Made by a program: the position numbers and the translations under genes
The notes under the pieces: model-generated
The model's database searches: none
Seen by the model: the letters and a program-made list of their open reading frames with translations, nothing else
What the model was told of the DNA's origin: nothing
Assembly: GCF_001812805.1 (NCBI RefSeq)
Contig: NZ_KV810467.1
Location: 37,008 to 101,007, forward strand
Direction: 5' to 3'
DNA from: Corynebacterium sp. HMSC078H07
GTDB lineage: Bacteria > Actinomycetota > Actinomycetes > Mycobacteriales > Mycobacteriaceae
DNA length: 64,000 nt
In this document: positions 23,831 to 33,238 of the stretch, one piece after another
Layout of the letters: every line of letters begins with the position of its first letter
Position numbering within the stretch: the first letter of the stretch is position 1

Positions 23831-25552
23831 CTACTCGTCCTGCTGATTACTTTGCGACGCCGCGGGTGCGCCATCCGACTCCTCATACTGAATGCGCGAG
23901 ACATGCAGTCGGGCGTGGGCGATGGCGTCGAGAGTGTCGTCAAAAACGTGATTCTCGTGCGCAAGCCGGTCGAATACGCCGAGTTCGCGCAACACCGGAA
24001 CATGTTCGGGCTTCGTGGCTGAGAGTAGGACTCGGGTGCCGTGACGTTCAAGGCGCCCGATCGTGTCAGCGAGCATCTGGGCGCCAGTGGCGTCAATCGT
24101 CGTGACGTAGCGCATGCGGAGCACGACAACCTTGACCGACGAAGCATCAGCGAGATCGAGGAGGAAATCGTGCGCTGCGCCAAAGAAGAGTGGGCCTTCC
24201 AAGCGGAAGGCGGCGATGTGCTCGTCGAGGAGTTCGCGTTCCTTGTCGCGGTGGTCTCCTGTCTCCAGTGGAGCGGCCTCTAACACCGCCGTGCGGGCGG
24301 TATCGCGCAGCGCGAAGAAGCCCGCTATAACAAGACCGATGAGCACGGCGACGACAAGGTCGAACACGACGGTGGCGGCAGCCGTGATGAGCAAGGTAGC
24401 CCCGTCACCCTTGGTGGCGCGTATCACCGAGCGGATGTTCCGCGGGTGGATCATCTGGATCGCAGTGGCGATCAGCACACCGGCGAGCACGGCGAGAGGG
24501 ATCTCGCCCACCCACCGGGCCGCAACGAGTACGGCGACGAGCAGGAGCAGCGAATGGAACACCGCTGCCAGGCGTGTGCCTGCGCCTGCCCGCACGTTGA
24601 CAGCAGTTCGGGCGATCGCGGCTGTTGCGGGGATCCCGCCGAACAGGGGCGCGACGACGTTGGCCACGCCCTGTCCAAAGAGCTCGCGGTCAGGATCGTG
24701 CCGGTCGCCGACAGTCATTGCGTCGGCAACCGTCGCTGACAGCAACGATTCCAATGCTCCGAGCGCTGCGACGGCGACCGCTGCCAACAGCAAGGAATCC
24801 AGGTGCTCCCACGGGATTTGCGGCCAGCGCGGGGCAGGCAACGTCGACGGGATGTAGCCGATAGTCTTCAGACCGCTGTCTGCCAGCATGTTGATGGCCG
24901 TCGCAGCAGCTACCAACACCAGCGCCGCGGGAAAGCCACTACGAATGCGGGCAGCAACCACGATTCCGGCCGCCACCGCGAGGGTCATAACGGGCGCCTG
25001 CCATACCGGAGCATCTAGCCAAGCTTTGATTGCGTCCCACGCCAACCCGAGGACTTTCTCGCCATCTACGTCAACACCGAGTGCTGCAGGTAGCTGTTGG
25101 AGGGCGATGATCACCGCAATACCGGCTGTGAAACCTTCGACGACAGGCAACGGCATGTATTTCATCGCGCGGCCAGCGCCGGTGAATGCCAGCAAGAGCA
25201 GCATGAGCCCCGCCAGCACGCCAACGACGAGCACCCCATCGGCACCATGGTCGGCCACGATGGGGATGAGCACCACGGTCATTGCGCCGGTCGGGCCGCT
25301 TACCTGGACGTTGCTACCGCCGAAGACTGCGGACAGGATGCCCGCGACGATGGCCGTCGTAATTCCAGCTGCCGCGCCGACACCAGAAGCAACGCCGAAG
25401 CCGAGCGCCAGGGGGAGTGCGACTAGGGCCACCATGAGGCCGGCCGAAAGGTCGCGCCCGATAGTCGCGCGGGACCAGTCCGAGCGGCGCGGTGCGAATC
25501 GCAGGGCACGGGATCGGATGCCCACCTTAGAGACGGTGGAGGGGTGGGTCAT
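23831..25552 (-). CDS. SulP-family inorganic anion transporter with STAS domain
   Basis: A 573-residue SLC26/SulP transporter for sulfate, bicarbonate or other anions. The membrane domain starts at about residue 28 with the SulP signature DLSAGLMVALVALPLALGF, continues through GITTAIVAGILSAVFGGSNV and GGIPATAAIARTAVNVRAG, and has about 12 helices. A C-terminal STAS domain (about 435-555) carries VVVLRMRYVTTIDATGA. An in-frame Met-Thr-His start at 25552 gives a normal N-terminus. It is transcribed divergently from the flavoprotein gene with about 225 bp between. Sulfate versus bicarbonate cannot be decided, since no carbonic anhydrase is adjacent. Confidence 0.92.
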   Translation of the reverse strand: MTHPSTVSKVGIRSRALRFAPRRSDWSRATIGRDLSAGLMVALVALPLALGFGVASGVGAAAGITTAIVAGILSAVFGGSNVQVSGPTGAMTVVLIPIVADHGADGVLVVGVLAGLMLLLLAFTGAGRAMKYMPLPVVEGFTAGIAVIIALQQLPAALGVDVDGEKVLGLAWDAIKAWLDAPVWQAPVMTLAVAAGIVVAARIRSGFPAALVLVAAATAINMLADSGLKTIGYIPSTLPAPRWPQIPWEHLDSLLLAAVAVAALGALESLLSATVADAMTVGDRHDPDRELFGQGVANVVAPLFGGIPATAAIARTAVNVRAGAGTRLAAVFHSLLLLVAVLVAARWVGEIPLAVLAGVLIATAIQMIHPRNIRSVIRATKGDGATLLITAAATVVFDLVVAVLIGLVIAGFFALRDTARTAVLEAAPLETGDHRDKERELLDEHIAAFRLEGPLFFGAAHDFLLDLADASSVKVVVLRMRYVTTIDATGAQMLADTIGRLERHGTRVLLSATKPEHVPVLRELGVFDRLAHENHVFDDTLDAIAHARLHVSRIQYEESDGAPAASQSNQQDE

Positions 25553-25688
25553 GCTACTTTCTTGCTCCTTAGAGGCTCAACGACATCCAAAGGATACACA
25601 AGGCGCCTTCCTTCGACGGCCGGATTCCCGATTCTGGCCGATGCCTCATGTTGACGAATTCCCACCACACCCCAACCCTTCGGCACTA

Positions 25689-25700
25689 ACTTGGCCAAGT
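25689..25700. promoter_or_regulatory. 12-bp palindrome upstream of flavoprotein gene
   Basis: ACTTGGCCAAGT is a perfect dyad 78 bp before the flavoprotein ATG and about 136 bp before the SulP start on the other strand. It is a candidate operator only; no promoter hexamers at ideal spacing were found around it. Confidence 0.3.
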
Positions 25701-25777
25701 CAGGGTTGGGCGTGACGCCTGCCACAAACTACTGAAAACCATTGCCATATAAACCCTCCTCTGGTTTGCTCGGGGCC

Positions 25778-26674
25778 ATGCAGACAGTAGATACCCTCAT
25801 CATCGGCGGTGGCGCGGCCGGCCTGCAGGCAGCCCTAGTCATGGTCCGCGCCCGCCGCAGCGTGCTCATTGTTGATTCCGCCACTCCCCGCAACCGTTTC
25901 GCCCATGAAATTCATGGAGTCATTGCCCTCGAGGGCACGCCACCCCTTGAGTTCCAGGAGCGCGGCAAGGAACAGCTGCGCAGCTATGGCGCACAAATCG
26001 TGAACGCCACCGTGGATGCTGTCACCGATAATGACCGCACGCTCACCGCCACGTTGAGCAACGGTGAGACCGTCGCTGCCCGCTCCATCATCGTCGCCAG
26101 CGGCGTGGACGACGAGCACCCAGCTATCCCGGGCCTGCAAGAAAACTGGGGAAATACGGTTCTCCACTGCCCCTACTGCCACGGATACGAGGTGGCGGAC
26201 AAGAAGCTCGGCGTGCTCTACATCGGCGAGTTCTCCTTCCACCATGCCGCGGTTCTGCGCCAGTGGTCGAAGGACATCACCTTCTTCACCAATGGAATGG
26301 AATTCACCGACGAGCAGCGCGCGGATCTGACCCGGCGGGGCATTGCGCTTATCGACGGCCCCGTCACCGCCTTCCGGGACGGAAAAGTCCTGCTGGAAAA
26401 CGACGAGCATGCCGTCGATGCACTGTTTTACATGCCCATTCCCCGCCCCCACGATGAGTTCCTCGCTGACCTCAACCTCAAGCGCCACAGCCCGCCGCCG
26501 GCGATGGGCGGCAGCCTGATCGAGGCTGATCTCACCGGTGCCACCAGCCACCCGCGCGTCTGGGCGGTGGGCAACGTGGTCAATCCAGGCGCACAGGTGG
26601 CGATGGCCATGGGCCAGGCCAATGCTGCTGCTATTACGGTCAACGCCTTCCTCGTCGAGGATGATTGGATTTAA
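25778..26674 (+). CDS. Thioredoxin-reductase-like FAD/NAD(P) oxidoreductase
   Basis: A 298-residue flavoprotein of the thioredoxin reductase superfamily. The FAD-binding motif IIGGGAAGLQAALVMVRA is at the N-terminus, the redox-active disulfide candidate CPYCHGYE near residue 132, and the FAD-contacting end segment VWAVGNVVNPGAQVAMAMG near the C-terminus. The usual NADPH GxGxxA motif is replaced by LYIGEFSFHHAAVL, so cofactor use may differ from true TrxR. The start MQTVDTL at 25778 precedes the FAD motif by the usual distance. The quinone oxidoreductase gene follows by 15 bp, suggesting one transcript of redox enzymes. Confidence 0.85.
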   Translation: MQTVDTLIIGGGAAGLQAALVMVRARRSVLIVDSATPRNRFAHEIHGVIALEGTPPLEFQERGKEQLRSYGAQIVNATVDAVTDNDRTLTATLSNGETVAARSIIVASGVDDEHPAIPGLQENWGNTVLHCPYCHGYEVADKKLGVLYIGEFSFHHAAVLRQWSKDITFFTNGMEFTDEQRADLTRRGIALIDGPVTAFRDGKVLLENDEHAVDALFYMPIPRPHDEFLADLNLKRHSPPPAMGGSLIEADLTGATSHPRVWAVGNVVNPGAQVAMAMGQANAAAITVNAFLVEDDWI

Positions 26675-26689
26675 GTACGGTGGTGTGAC

Positions 26690-27646
26690 ATGAAAGCCAT
26701 CATTCAGACCAATCCGGAAGACCCGAGCTCGCTGGAGCTGGGAGACACCGACAAACCTCAACTCCACGACGGCGAAGTCCTCGTTAAGGTCAAAGCCGCC
26801 GGCGTAAACCGCGCCGACCTGCTGCAGGCCCGCGGGCACTACCCGCCACCACCGAGTGCTTCGGAAACTATCGGCCTCGAAGTCGCAGGCGAAGTCGTCG
26901 ACGCAGGCACCACCGACGTCGAGGTGGGCTCCAAGGTCGGCGCGCTGCTCGCCGGCGGCGGCTACGCCGAGTACGTGGCCGTGCCCCAAGGCCAGCTGCT
27001 GCCCATCCCCACCGGCTATTCCTTTGCCGAGGCCGCATCCGTCATCGAGGTGGCCTGCACGGTCTGGTCCAACATCGCTATGGAAGCTGGTCTTACTCAA
27101 GGCCAGACCATCCTTATCCACGGCGGCGCGGGTGGCATCGGCACCTTCGCCATCCAGGTGGCCAAGCAGCTCGGCGCCACCGTCGCCGTGACGGCTGGTT
27201 CCGATGAGAAGCTCGAGACCTGCAAGGCACTCGGCGCGGACATCCTCATCAACTACAACGAGCAGGACTTCGCCGAAGAACTGAAGAACCAGTGCGATGT
27301 CATCCTCGACATCATGGGCGCGAAGTACCTCAAGAAAAACCTCATGGCGCTGGCGCAGGGCGGCCACATGGTCACTATCGGCATGCAGGGCGGAACAAAA
27401 GCCGAGCTCAACATGGCTATCCTGCTGAGCAAACGTCTGACCCTACAGGGCACCACGCTGCGCTCCCGCTCGTTGGAGGGCAAGGCTGCCATCGTCGCCG
27501 ACACCGTCAAGAATGTCTGGCCGTGGCTGGAAGATGGCAGTGTCAAGCACCACCTGCATCGCACTTTTGCGCTTGCCGACGCCTCCGAAGCCCACAAAGC
27601 CCTCGACTCCGGCGAGGTCACGGGCAAACTCGTCCTCGAGGTCTAG
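26690..27646 (+). CDS. NAD(P)H-quinone oxidoreductase (zinc-free MDR, PIG3-like)
   Basis: A 318-residue medium-chain dehydrogenase/reductase of the quinone oxidoreductase group. It shows VKVKAAGVNRADLLQARGHYPPP at residues 32-54, a GLEVAGEVVDAG segment, and the nucleotide-binding motif HGGAGGIGTFAIQVAK near residue 144. The zinc-ligand cysteines of alcohol dehydrogenases are absent, as expected for this branch. It starts 15 bp after the flavoprotein stop. One-electron versus two-electron quinone reduction cannot be judged from sequence. Confidence 0.88.
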   Translation: MKAIIQTNPEDPSSLELGDTDKPQLHDGEVLVKVKAAGVNRADLLQARGHYPPPPSASETIGLEVAGEVVDAGTTDVEVGSKVGALLAGGGYAEYVAVPQGQLLPIPTGYSFAEAASVIEVACTVWSNIAMEAGLTQGQTILIHGGAGGIGTFAIQVAKQLGATVAVTAGSDEKLETCKALGADILINYNEQDFAEELKNQCDVILDIMGAKYLKKNLMALAQGGHMVTIGMQGGTKAELNMAILLSKRLTLQGTTLRSRSLEGKAAIVADTVKNVWPWLEDGSVKHHLHRTFALADASEAHKALDSGEVTGKLVLEV

Positions 27647-27663
27647 ACTCCCTCGTTGAGGTT

Positions 27664-28875
27664 CTAGGCCAAGGAGGCCACGACGCGAGTCAGGTGCTCG
27701 ATGTCCTGGTACGTGCTGAAAGGGCTTAGAGAGACTGTCACGGCGCCGCCGACCTCGTCCACACCCATCTCCGTGAGCAAGGGGGTGTGCGGAGCGATGG
27801 TAGTCACCAAACCATTGTCGAAGAGGCGGCGGTGAATCACGTCCGCGGGTACGTCGCGCACGGCGAAGGTAAGCCGCGGGAGGCGGTCATCGGAGGCATC
27901 GGCAGCCGCCTCGCCTGTTACGCCCAAGATGTGGACTGCCGGCAGGGTGCCCAGCAGGCTATAAAGATCACCGCAGAGCTCCTCCATGTAGGACGACAGT
28001 GCATCGAGCGAGCGCCCCAGGCGCACGCGGCGCGAACCGCGTTCGCCGCCGGCTAGGGCAGCGAGGTGATCCGCCAGCGGCCCCACGCCACCGGCTAGGC
28101 CCGGCGAGACCGGGCCCACCACGAGGTCATCAAGGCGGCGGAACATTGCGGTATCGCGGAAGACCAGCGCCGCCAACTGCGGCCCGCCCAGTTTGCCTAG
28201 ATCTACGCCGAGGATATCCGCGCCCACAGAGTCGAATTCGATGCGGCGGTAAGGGGTGATCGAGGAGACGTCGACAAGCGCCCAGGCTCGGGAACGCTCA
28301 TGGACCGCATCAATAATGTCCGCCGTCGGCGTGACCGTGCCCAGCAGCTCGTGCGCGGCGGGGAAGGCAACGAACCGCGTGGAACCATCGACCAACTCGG
28401 CGTACTGGAACGCCGGCAGCTCACCCGTGCCCAGGTCTGGCTGGGCCCAGCGGATGTCTGCGTCGAGGTGCGCGAATGCCCTGGACAGCTCCGGAGGATC
28501 GAGGCGCGAGAGCACCACTGAGGACTGACGGCGTACAAGCGGACGTAACGCTGCCGCCAAGGACTGGTAGAGCACCGGCAGGGACGGGCCGAGGATAACG
28601 CGGTCTGCCGTCGCACCCGTGAGATCAGCCACGGCTCGGCGCGCGGAGGAATACATATCATCCGCCAGCAATTCGCCCGGCGCGCGGCGAGCCGAGTGCG
28701 CGCCGACGGTATCCTCCTGCGGCTTCACCGTAGCGGACGTGCGGAAGGAACGGGCCACACCCGATGCCACGCGCTCCGCAATCTGCGGCGCGGCATGCGC
28801 GTTGAGGTAGGTCCAGCCATCGGACAGCCCAGTGTAAAGACCTCGCACACTGGCGACGTCATACTGCTGCGTCAT
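27664..28875 (-). CDS. Cysteine-desulfurase-like PLP enzyme (aminotransferase class V)
   Basis: A 403-residue class V aminotransferase-fold protein close to the SufS/NifS-like group annotated as cysteine desulfurase-like. It begins MTQQYDVASVRGLYTGLSD at ATG 28875; the frame is open further upstream without homology. Visible are the substrate-binding SARRAPGELLADDMY region, the PLP-contacting WALVDVSSITPYR strand and the lysine loop DLGKLGGPQLAALVF. No catalytic cysteine loop like that of IscS/SufS is obvious, so sulfur-transfer activity is uncertain. It is convergent with the quinone oxidoreductase and divergent from wzm. Confidence 0.8.
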   Translation of the reverse strand: MTQQYDVASVRGLYTGLSDGWTYLNAHAAPQIAERVASGVARSFRTSATVKPQEDTVGAHSARRAPGELLADDMYSSARRAVADLTGATADRVILGPSLPVLYQSLAAALRPLVRRQSSVVLSRLDPPELSRAFAHLDADIRWAQPDLGTGELPAFQYAELVDGSTRFVAFPAAHELLGTVTPTADIIDAVHERSRAWALVDVSSITPYRRIEFDSVGADILGVDLGKLGGPQLAALVFRDTAMFRRLDDLVVGPVSPGLAGGVGPLADHLAALAGGERGSRRVRLGRSLDALSSYMEELCGDLYSLLGTLPAVHILGVTGEAAADASDDRLPRLTFAVRDVPADVIHRRLFDNGLVTTIAPHTPLLTEMGVDEVGGAVTVSLSPFSTYQDIEHLTRVVASLA

Positions 28876-29022
28876 GCTGCGGCCCTTTCTCATATCGTCC
28901 GATCGACTCCCTACTCTATACTCCCCACGTAAATCTTTCCTAACCCGAGATTTTCCCAGCTCGCCGATGTTTTCGCAGGTGGCGGGCGTGTGTGTAGCTG
29001 TTTGGCATAAGCGCGCGCTAGT

Positions 29023-29922
29023 GTGAAGGGCGTGCAAGACAAGAAAAACCTGCGTGACGACGTCGCCCGCATGACCACTCCGCCTGCACCCGGCGAAGAG
29101 CCGGCTTCGCGGTCTATGACCATGTCGGCGGCCTTCGCCGACCTGTTGCAAGGAGCCCGCCAGCGCGAGCTGTGGTTCAAGCTGGGCATCCAAGACATCA
29201 AGCAGCGCTACCGCCGCTCGGTGCTAGGCCCGTTCTGGATTACCATCGCCACCGGTGTCATGGCCGCGGCCCTGGGCCTGCTGTACTCCATGCTCTTCCA
29301 GATCCCGGTTGCAGAATTCCTGCCCCACGTGACCGTGGGCCTGATCATGTGGAACTTCATCTCGGGTGCCATCAAGGAAGGCGCCACCGTCTTCATTGAA
29401 AACGAGGGTCTGATTAAGCAGCTGCCCGCACCACTGTCGGTGCACGTCTACCGCCTGGTCTGGCGGCAGACCCTCTTCTTGGGCCACAACCTCATCATTT
29501 GGTTGCTGCTCATCATTATCTTCCCGCGCAGCCTGGGCTGGGAGTTCTTCCTGTGTATCCCAGCCTTTGCACTCCTGCTGGTCAACGGCGTGTGGGTCGC
29601 CATGTTCTTCGGCATCATCGCCACTCGTTTCCGTGACGTCGCCCCGCTGCTGGAGGCACTGACACAGCTGCTCTTTTACGTCACGCCGATCGTGTGGATG
29701 ACGAGCACGCTCAAAGAACAGGGCGAAGCCGTGGCGAGCCGTGCGCGTATTGCGGAGCTCAACCCGCTGTATCACTACATGGAGATTGTCCGCGGCCCGC
29801 TCATCGGTGTGCATGTGCCGGCCTATCACTGGTTTATCGTCATTGGCTGCACCGTCGTCGGCCTGCTCATCGCCGGTTTGGCCATGCGTCAATGGCGCTT
29901 CCGCGTCTCCTACTGGGTCTAG
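29023..29922 (+). CDS. wzm: ABC-2 permease for galactan/polysaccharide export (Wzm-like)
   Basis: A membrane subunit of an O-antigen/teichoic-type ABC exporter, about 299 residues from GTG 29023 (an in-frame GTG at 29032 and ATG at 29070 are alternatives). After a hydrophilic start it has the amphipathic DIKQRYRRSVLGPFWIT segment typical of Wzm/TagG proteins, then six helices. The ATPase gene follows 12 bp downstream. In mycobacteria the homologous pair (Rv3783/Rv3781) flanks glfT1 and exports lipid-linked galactan for arabinogalactan. The same role is inferred here from glfT1 at 32.3 kb and the dprE/aftA/emb genes. Confidence 0.88.
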   Translation: MKGVQDKKNLRDDVARMTTPPAPGEEPASRSMTMSAAFADLLQGARQRELWFKLGIQDIKQRYRRSVLGPFWITIATGVMAAALGLLYSMLFQIPVAEFLPHVTVGLIMWNFISGAIKEGATVFIENEGLIKQLPAPLSVHVYRLVWRQTLFLGHNLIIWLLLIIIFPRSLGWEFFLCIPAFALLLVNGVWVAMFFGIIATRFRDVAPLLEALTQLLFYVTPIVWMTSTLKEQGEAVASRARIAELNPLYHYMEIVRGPLIGVHVPAYHWFIVIGCTVVGLLIAGLAMRQWRFRVSYWV

Positions 29923-29934
29923 AAAGGATTGTCC

Positions 29935-30732
29935 ATGGTTTCCATTGACACGTATAACGCTTGCGTGGACTTTCCCATCTTTGATGCCAAGTCCCGTTCG
30001 CTGAAGAAGGCGATGCTCTCCACCGCTGGTGGCTCCATTGGTAAAAATGACCAGAACGTGGTCATGGTGGAAGCACTCAAGGACATAAACCTTCACCTGC
30101 GTGAAGGTGACCGCGTGGGGCTCGTTGGCCACAACGGCGCTGGTAAGACGACCTTGCTGCGCCTTCTCTCCGGCATCTATGAGCCGACTCGCGGCGCGGC
30201 CGATGTGCGCGGGCGCGTGGCTCCCGTCTTCGACTTGGGCGTGGGCATGGACCCGGAGGTCTCCGGCTACGACAACATCATCATCCGCGGCCTCTTCTTG
30301 GGCCAGACCATCAAGCAGATGAAGGCCAAGATGGATGAGATTGCCGAGTTCTCTGAGCTGGGCGATTACCTCTCCATGCCGCTGCGCACCTACTCCACCG
30401 GTATGCGCGTGCGCCTGGCCCTAGGCGTGGTGACCTCCATTGAGCCGGAGATCCTGCTTCTCGACGAAGGCATCGGCGCCGTCGATGCCGCCTTCATGGC
30501 CAAGGCCCGCGTGCGCCTCCAGGATCTGGTGAAGCGCTCCGGCATCCTGGTCTTCGCTTCCCACTCCAATGACTTCTTGGCCCAGCTGTGCGATACCGCC
30601 CTATGGATCGACCACGGTCAGATTCGCTCCGTGGGCGAGGTCTCCGACGTCGTGGGCGAGTACGAAGGCCCTGAGGTTGGCCAGTACGTGCGGGATCTGC
30701 GCAAGCGTTTCGATAACGAGGAGAACACCTAG
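29935..30732 (+). CDS. wzt: ABC exporter ATP-binding subunit (Wzt-like)
   Basis: A 265-residue ATPase partner of the upstream permease. Walker A is GHNGAGKTT, the polysaccharide-exporter-specific VFDLGVGMDPEVSGYDNI segment follows, the signature is YSTGMRVRLAL and Walker B is ILLLDEGIGAVD. ATG 29935 has AGAAAGGA as ribosome-binding site. There is no long C-terminal carbohydrate-binding domain, unlike O9-type Wzt, so substrate selection should not depend on a capped glycan end. Its stop overlaps the convergent Fic gene by four bases. Confidence 0.9.
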   Translation: MVSIDTYNACVDFPIFDAKSRSLKKAMLSTAGGSIGKNDQNVVMVEALKDINLHLREGDRVGLVGHNGAGKTTLLRLLSGIYEPTRGAADVRGRVAPVFDLGVGMDPEVSGYDNIIIRGLFLGQTIKQMKAKMDEIAEFSELGDYLSMPLRTYSTGMRVRLALGVVTSIEPEILLLDEGIGAVDAAFMAKARVRLQDLVKRSGILVFASHSNDFLAQLCDTALWIDHGQIRSVGEVSDVVGEYEGPEVGQYVRDLRKRFDNEENT

Positions 30733-31619
30733 CCACGGCCTCTGGTGTCACTGCCATAGTGCGCGTCAATCATCCACGTCCCGCGCTGGCGAAAAGCAGG
30801 AATCGTTCCCCTCGCCGCCTTATTTGCGGCTGCAGAGCCGGAAACTCCATTCGCCTTTGCCCACTCTGACAAGCGAATCACTGTGTGCGCGGTCATGAGC
30901 GTCATACGTTTGTGCAGTGACTCGATGAGTTGACGAGCGATGAGTGTGCTCAATGCAGAAAAGTCCCCACTCACCGGGTAGCCACGGAACACTGGGTAGT
31001 AGTGGCGTTCTTTTCCTTTGTTCGGGATAATGATGGGCGGCGCACCGAGCTCCATGAGCTGCTGGTTAATGATGACACGCCCGATGCGCCCATTACCGTC
31101 TGAAAAAGGATGGATGGTCTCAAATTCCGCATGAAACCGCGCGATGCGGTCAACAAAGAAGCTAGTGTCCTCGTAGTATTCGGCAATGGCTGTGCCCACC
31201 AGCCGGTCCACGTATTCAGGGTTGGCTCCCATATGAGCGCCCACGCGAACCCACTCCCCCCTTCGACGAAAGCGCCCCGCCCAGTCGTCATTGATGCCAC
31301 GCAATAGCATGCCATGCAGTCTCACAATAAGGTCCGCATCGAGCTTGCCGACGCCCCGAATAAGTTCCTCAGTCACCTCAGCCAGGTTCTTAGCCTCATA
31401 GATTTCCCGCAGTTCATGCCCTTTATGGGTGAAACCCGCCAGAATATCCTCTGTGTCTTCCAAGGTGAGCGTCGAATTCTCAATGGCGTTTGAGTTATAC
31501 ACTGACTCCGCCACTTCTGCGCGCGCAATCTCTGCGATGACCTCGGGGTTTTCGTCCCGCAACTCGGCATACTGTTGAAGAAGAGCATCAATTTTCGAGG
31601 TGGTCCGCGCGTTCAGCAT
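30729..31619 (-). CDS. Fic-domain protein (AMP-transferase family, class II)
   Basis: A 296-residue Fic protein. The core motif HPFSDGNGRIGR (about residues 168-179) is intact. An inhibitory-helix motif in SNAIENSTLTLEDT (about 43-56) precedes the Fic core, which defines class II enzymes that are auto-inhibited. The C-terminal ~45 residues (VIRLSEWAKANGVSGSAAANKA) look like a winged or excisionase-type DNA-binding helix pair. Fic enzymes mostly AMPylate a Ser/Thr/Tyr hydroxyl; the target is unknown. A TGTAG/CTACA dyad with 5-nt spacer overlaps the start. It interrupts the arabinogalactan block between wzt and glfT1 and is on the opposite strand. Confidence 0.9.
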   Translation of the reverse strand: MLNARTTSKIDALLQQYAELRDENPEVIAEIARAEVAESVYNSNAIENSTLTLEDTEDILAGFTHKGHELREIYEAKNLAEVTEELIRGVGKLDADLIVRLHGMLLRGINDDWAGRFRRRGEWVRVGAHMGANPEYVDRLVGTAIAEYYEDTSFFVDRIARFHAEFETIHPFSDGNGRIGRVIINQQLMELGAPPIIIPNKGKERHYYPVFRGYPVSGDFSALSTLIARQLIESLHKRMTLMTAHTVIRLSEWAKANGVSGSAAANKAARGTIPAFRQRGTWMIDAHYGSDTRGRG

Positions 31620-31687
31620 GTAGCTATTCTACAGGTTTTCGTGAAAAGTCATGAAATCCTAGACATTTTCACGGATACTTTCTCTTC

Positions 31688-32281
31688 CTAGGCCCCAAGC
31701 AACTCACCCAGCTCCTCGGTCATGCCACTGACAGTCACGTCCGGCCCCGGCTGATAATCCTCTTTGCGCAACACTGCTTTGTTGCCGTTGATCGTGTAGC
31801 CCAGCTTGCGCGATACAGCCTGGGAAGCTTCGTTTCCTGGCTCCCACTCGGAGCACAACTGGCTCGCGCCCAAATACTCAAAGCAAAAGACCGCAACGGC
31901 GTGGCGGATCTGCGTACCAATGCCGCGTCCCTGAAGGCGGTGGTAGATCCACGACCCGGTTTCAACCTCATGGTTGTCGGGGAAATTCTGAGCCCGAAGA
32001 TCCACCGAACCAATGACCTCACCATCGAGGTGGACACCGAAGTCCAGTGACCATTCTTCCGGGGACATCTGCGCGCGGTGTGCCCACCGAAAGCTCGGAT
32101 CCGGCTTCTCCTTCAACCACGGGAACGTGTACTCCGGAAGCGGCTCACCAAAAATCTCGGCGGCGGTAACGCCGTGAATGGCGGCGATATCGCTATCGCG
32201 CAGAATCCGCAGCGTCAGCTTGCCTACCTGCACCGTCAGTTTGAACGGAGCCCACATAACTTCAACGCTTCTCACGGTCAT
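31688..32281 (-). CDS. GNAT-family N-acetyltransferase (RimJ/RimL-like)
   Basis: A 197-residue Gcn5-related acetyltransferase. After an N-terminal substrate region (LTLRILRDSDIAAIHG) the fold shows GEVIGSVDLRAQNF, the acetyl-CoA loop LQGRGIGTQIRHA (motif A, Q/RxxGxG/A) and NEASQAVSRKLGY (motif B). The layout is of the ribosomal-protein or small-molecule acetyltransferase type with a C-terminal ExxR-like end. A start nine codons inward (32257) is also possible. It lies between the Fic gene and glfT1 on the minus strand and has no clear link to cell-wall synthesis. Confidence 0.85.
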   Translation of the reverse strand: MTVRSVEVMWAPFKLTVQVGKLTLRILRDSDIAAIHGVTAAEIFGEPLPEYTFPWLKEKPDPSFRWAHRAQMSPEEWSLDFGVHLDGEVIGSVDLRAQNFPDNHEVETGSWIYHRLQGRGIGTQIRHAVAVFCFEYLGASQLCSEWEPGNEASQAVSRKLGYTINGNKAVLRKEDYQPGPDVTVSGMTEELGELLGA

Positions 32282-32314
32282 GGCAACATCCTACTGAGCA
32301 CTGTGGGTGGCACA

Positions 32315-33229
32315 ATGGAACGCATGACTGCCACCCTGTCTCGGGCCGGAACGACGGCCGCTGTGATCGTCACCCACCAGCGCGTAGAACTGCTGCGCGC
32401 CTCGCTTGAGCAGGTGGTGAACCAAACGCACCCGGTGCAGTGGGTCATCGTGGTAGATAATGGCGCGGAGCAGGCAGTAGAGGATCTGCTCCACGAACTG
32501 GCGGGCGAGCGCGCCGTCTACGTACCTTCGGAGACCAATCTGGGCGGTGCGGGCGGCTTTGCGCTGGGCTTTCTGACTGCACTGGCCCTCGGCGCGGACG
32601 CGGTGTGGTGCGCGGATGACGACGGCCGCCCCGCCAATCATCACGTGCTGGAGGAGCTCTACCGCGTCGCGGAAGAAAACAGCCTGCACGAGGTCTCCCC
32701 TGCTGTATGCAACATCGACGAACCCGCCAAGCTGGCTTTCCCGTTGCGCCAGGGACTGGTGTGGCGGCGCTATATGAGCGAACTGGAAGGTGACTTCCTT
32801 CCAGGCATTGCTTCACTCTTTAACGGCGCGCTGATCTCTGCTGAGGCTATGGAAATCATCGGCGTTCCGGACTACCGCCTGTTCATCCGCGGCGATGAAG
32901 TGGAATATCACCGCCGCCTAGTCAACTCGGGATTAAACTTCGGCACCGCCCTGACCACGAGCTACTTACACCCAGACGGTTCCGATGAGTTCAAGCCTAT
33001 CCTCGGCGGAAAAATGCACACGCAGTACCCGGAAGGCGAGTTCAAGCGTTTCTTCACCTACCGCAACCGCGGCTACCTGCTGTGGCAGCGCGGAATGCGC
33101 AAGCTCCTGCCACAGGAGTTCGCGCGCTTTGGCTGGTTCTTCCTTGTCCAGCAGCATGATGTCAAGGGCTTTATGGAGTGGCTGCGCCTGCACAACCGTG
33201 GCCGCAAGGAAGACTTCCGCCGCCCCTAA
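32315..33229 (+). CDS. glfT1: Galactofuranosyltransferase GlfT1
   Basis: A family-2 glycosyltransferase of about 304 residues that adds the first galactofuranose residues to the lipid-linked rhamnosyl primer of galactan. Motifs: AAVIVTHQRVELLRASLEQV at the N-terminus, the nucleotide-sugar DxD-type site VWCADDDGRP, FNGALISAEAMEIIG and the base region FIRGDEVEYHRR. Two in-frame ATGs, 32315 (used here) and 32324, are possible. The assignment follows from matching size, motif order and the neighbouring Wzm/Wzt, as in mycobacteria (Rv3782 between Rv3781 and Rv3783). Confidence 0.87.
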   Translation: MERMTATLSRAGTTAAVIVTHQRVELLRASLEQVVNQTHPVQWVIVVDNGAEQAVEDLLHELAGERAVYVPSETNLGGAGGFALGFLTALALGADAVWCADDDGRPANHHVLEELYRVAEENSLHEVSPAVCNIDEPAKLAFPLRQGLVWRRYMSELEGDFLPGIASLFNGALISAEAMEIIGVPDYRLFIRGDEVEYHRRLVNSGLNFGTALTTSYLHPDGSDEFKPILGGKMHTQYPEGEFKRFFTYRNRGYLLWQRGMRKLLPQEFARFGWFFLVQQHDVKGFMEWLRLHNRGRKEDFRRP

Positions 33230-33238
33230 AACCCCGCT

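Noticed and set aside
24114..24857. 247-codon plus-strand frame
   Set aside because: Antisense to the SulP transporter; Ser/Arg/Ala-rich translation without structure.
25835..27367. 510-codon minus-strand open frame
   Set aside because: Runs antisense across both the flavoprotein and the quinone oxidoreductase, which have clear FAD and nucleotide-binding motifs on the plus strand.
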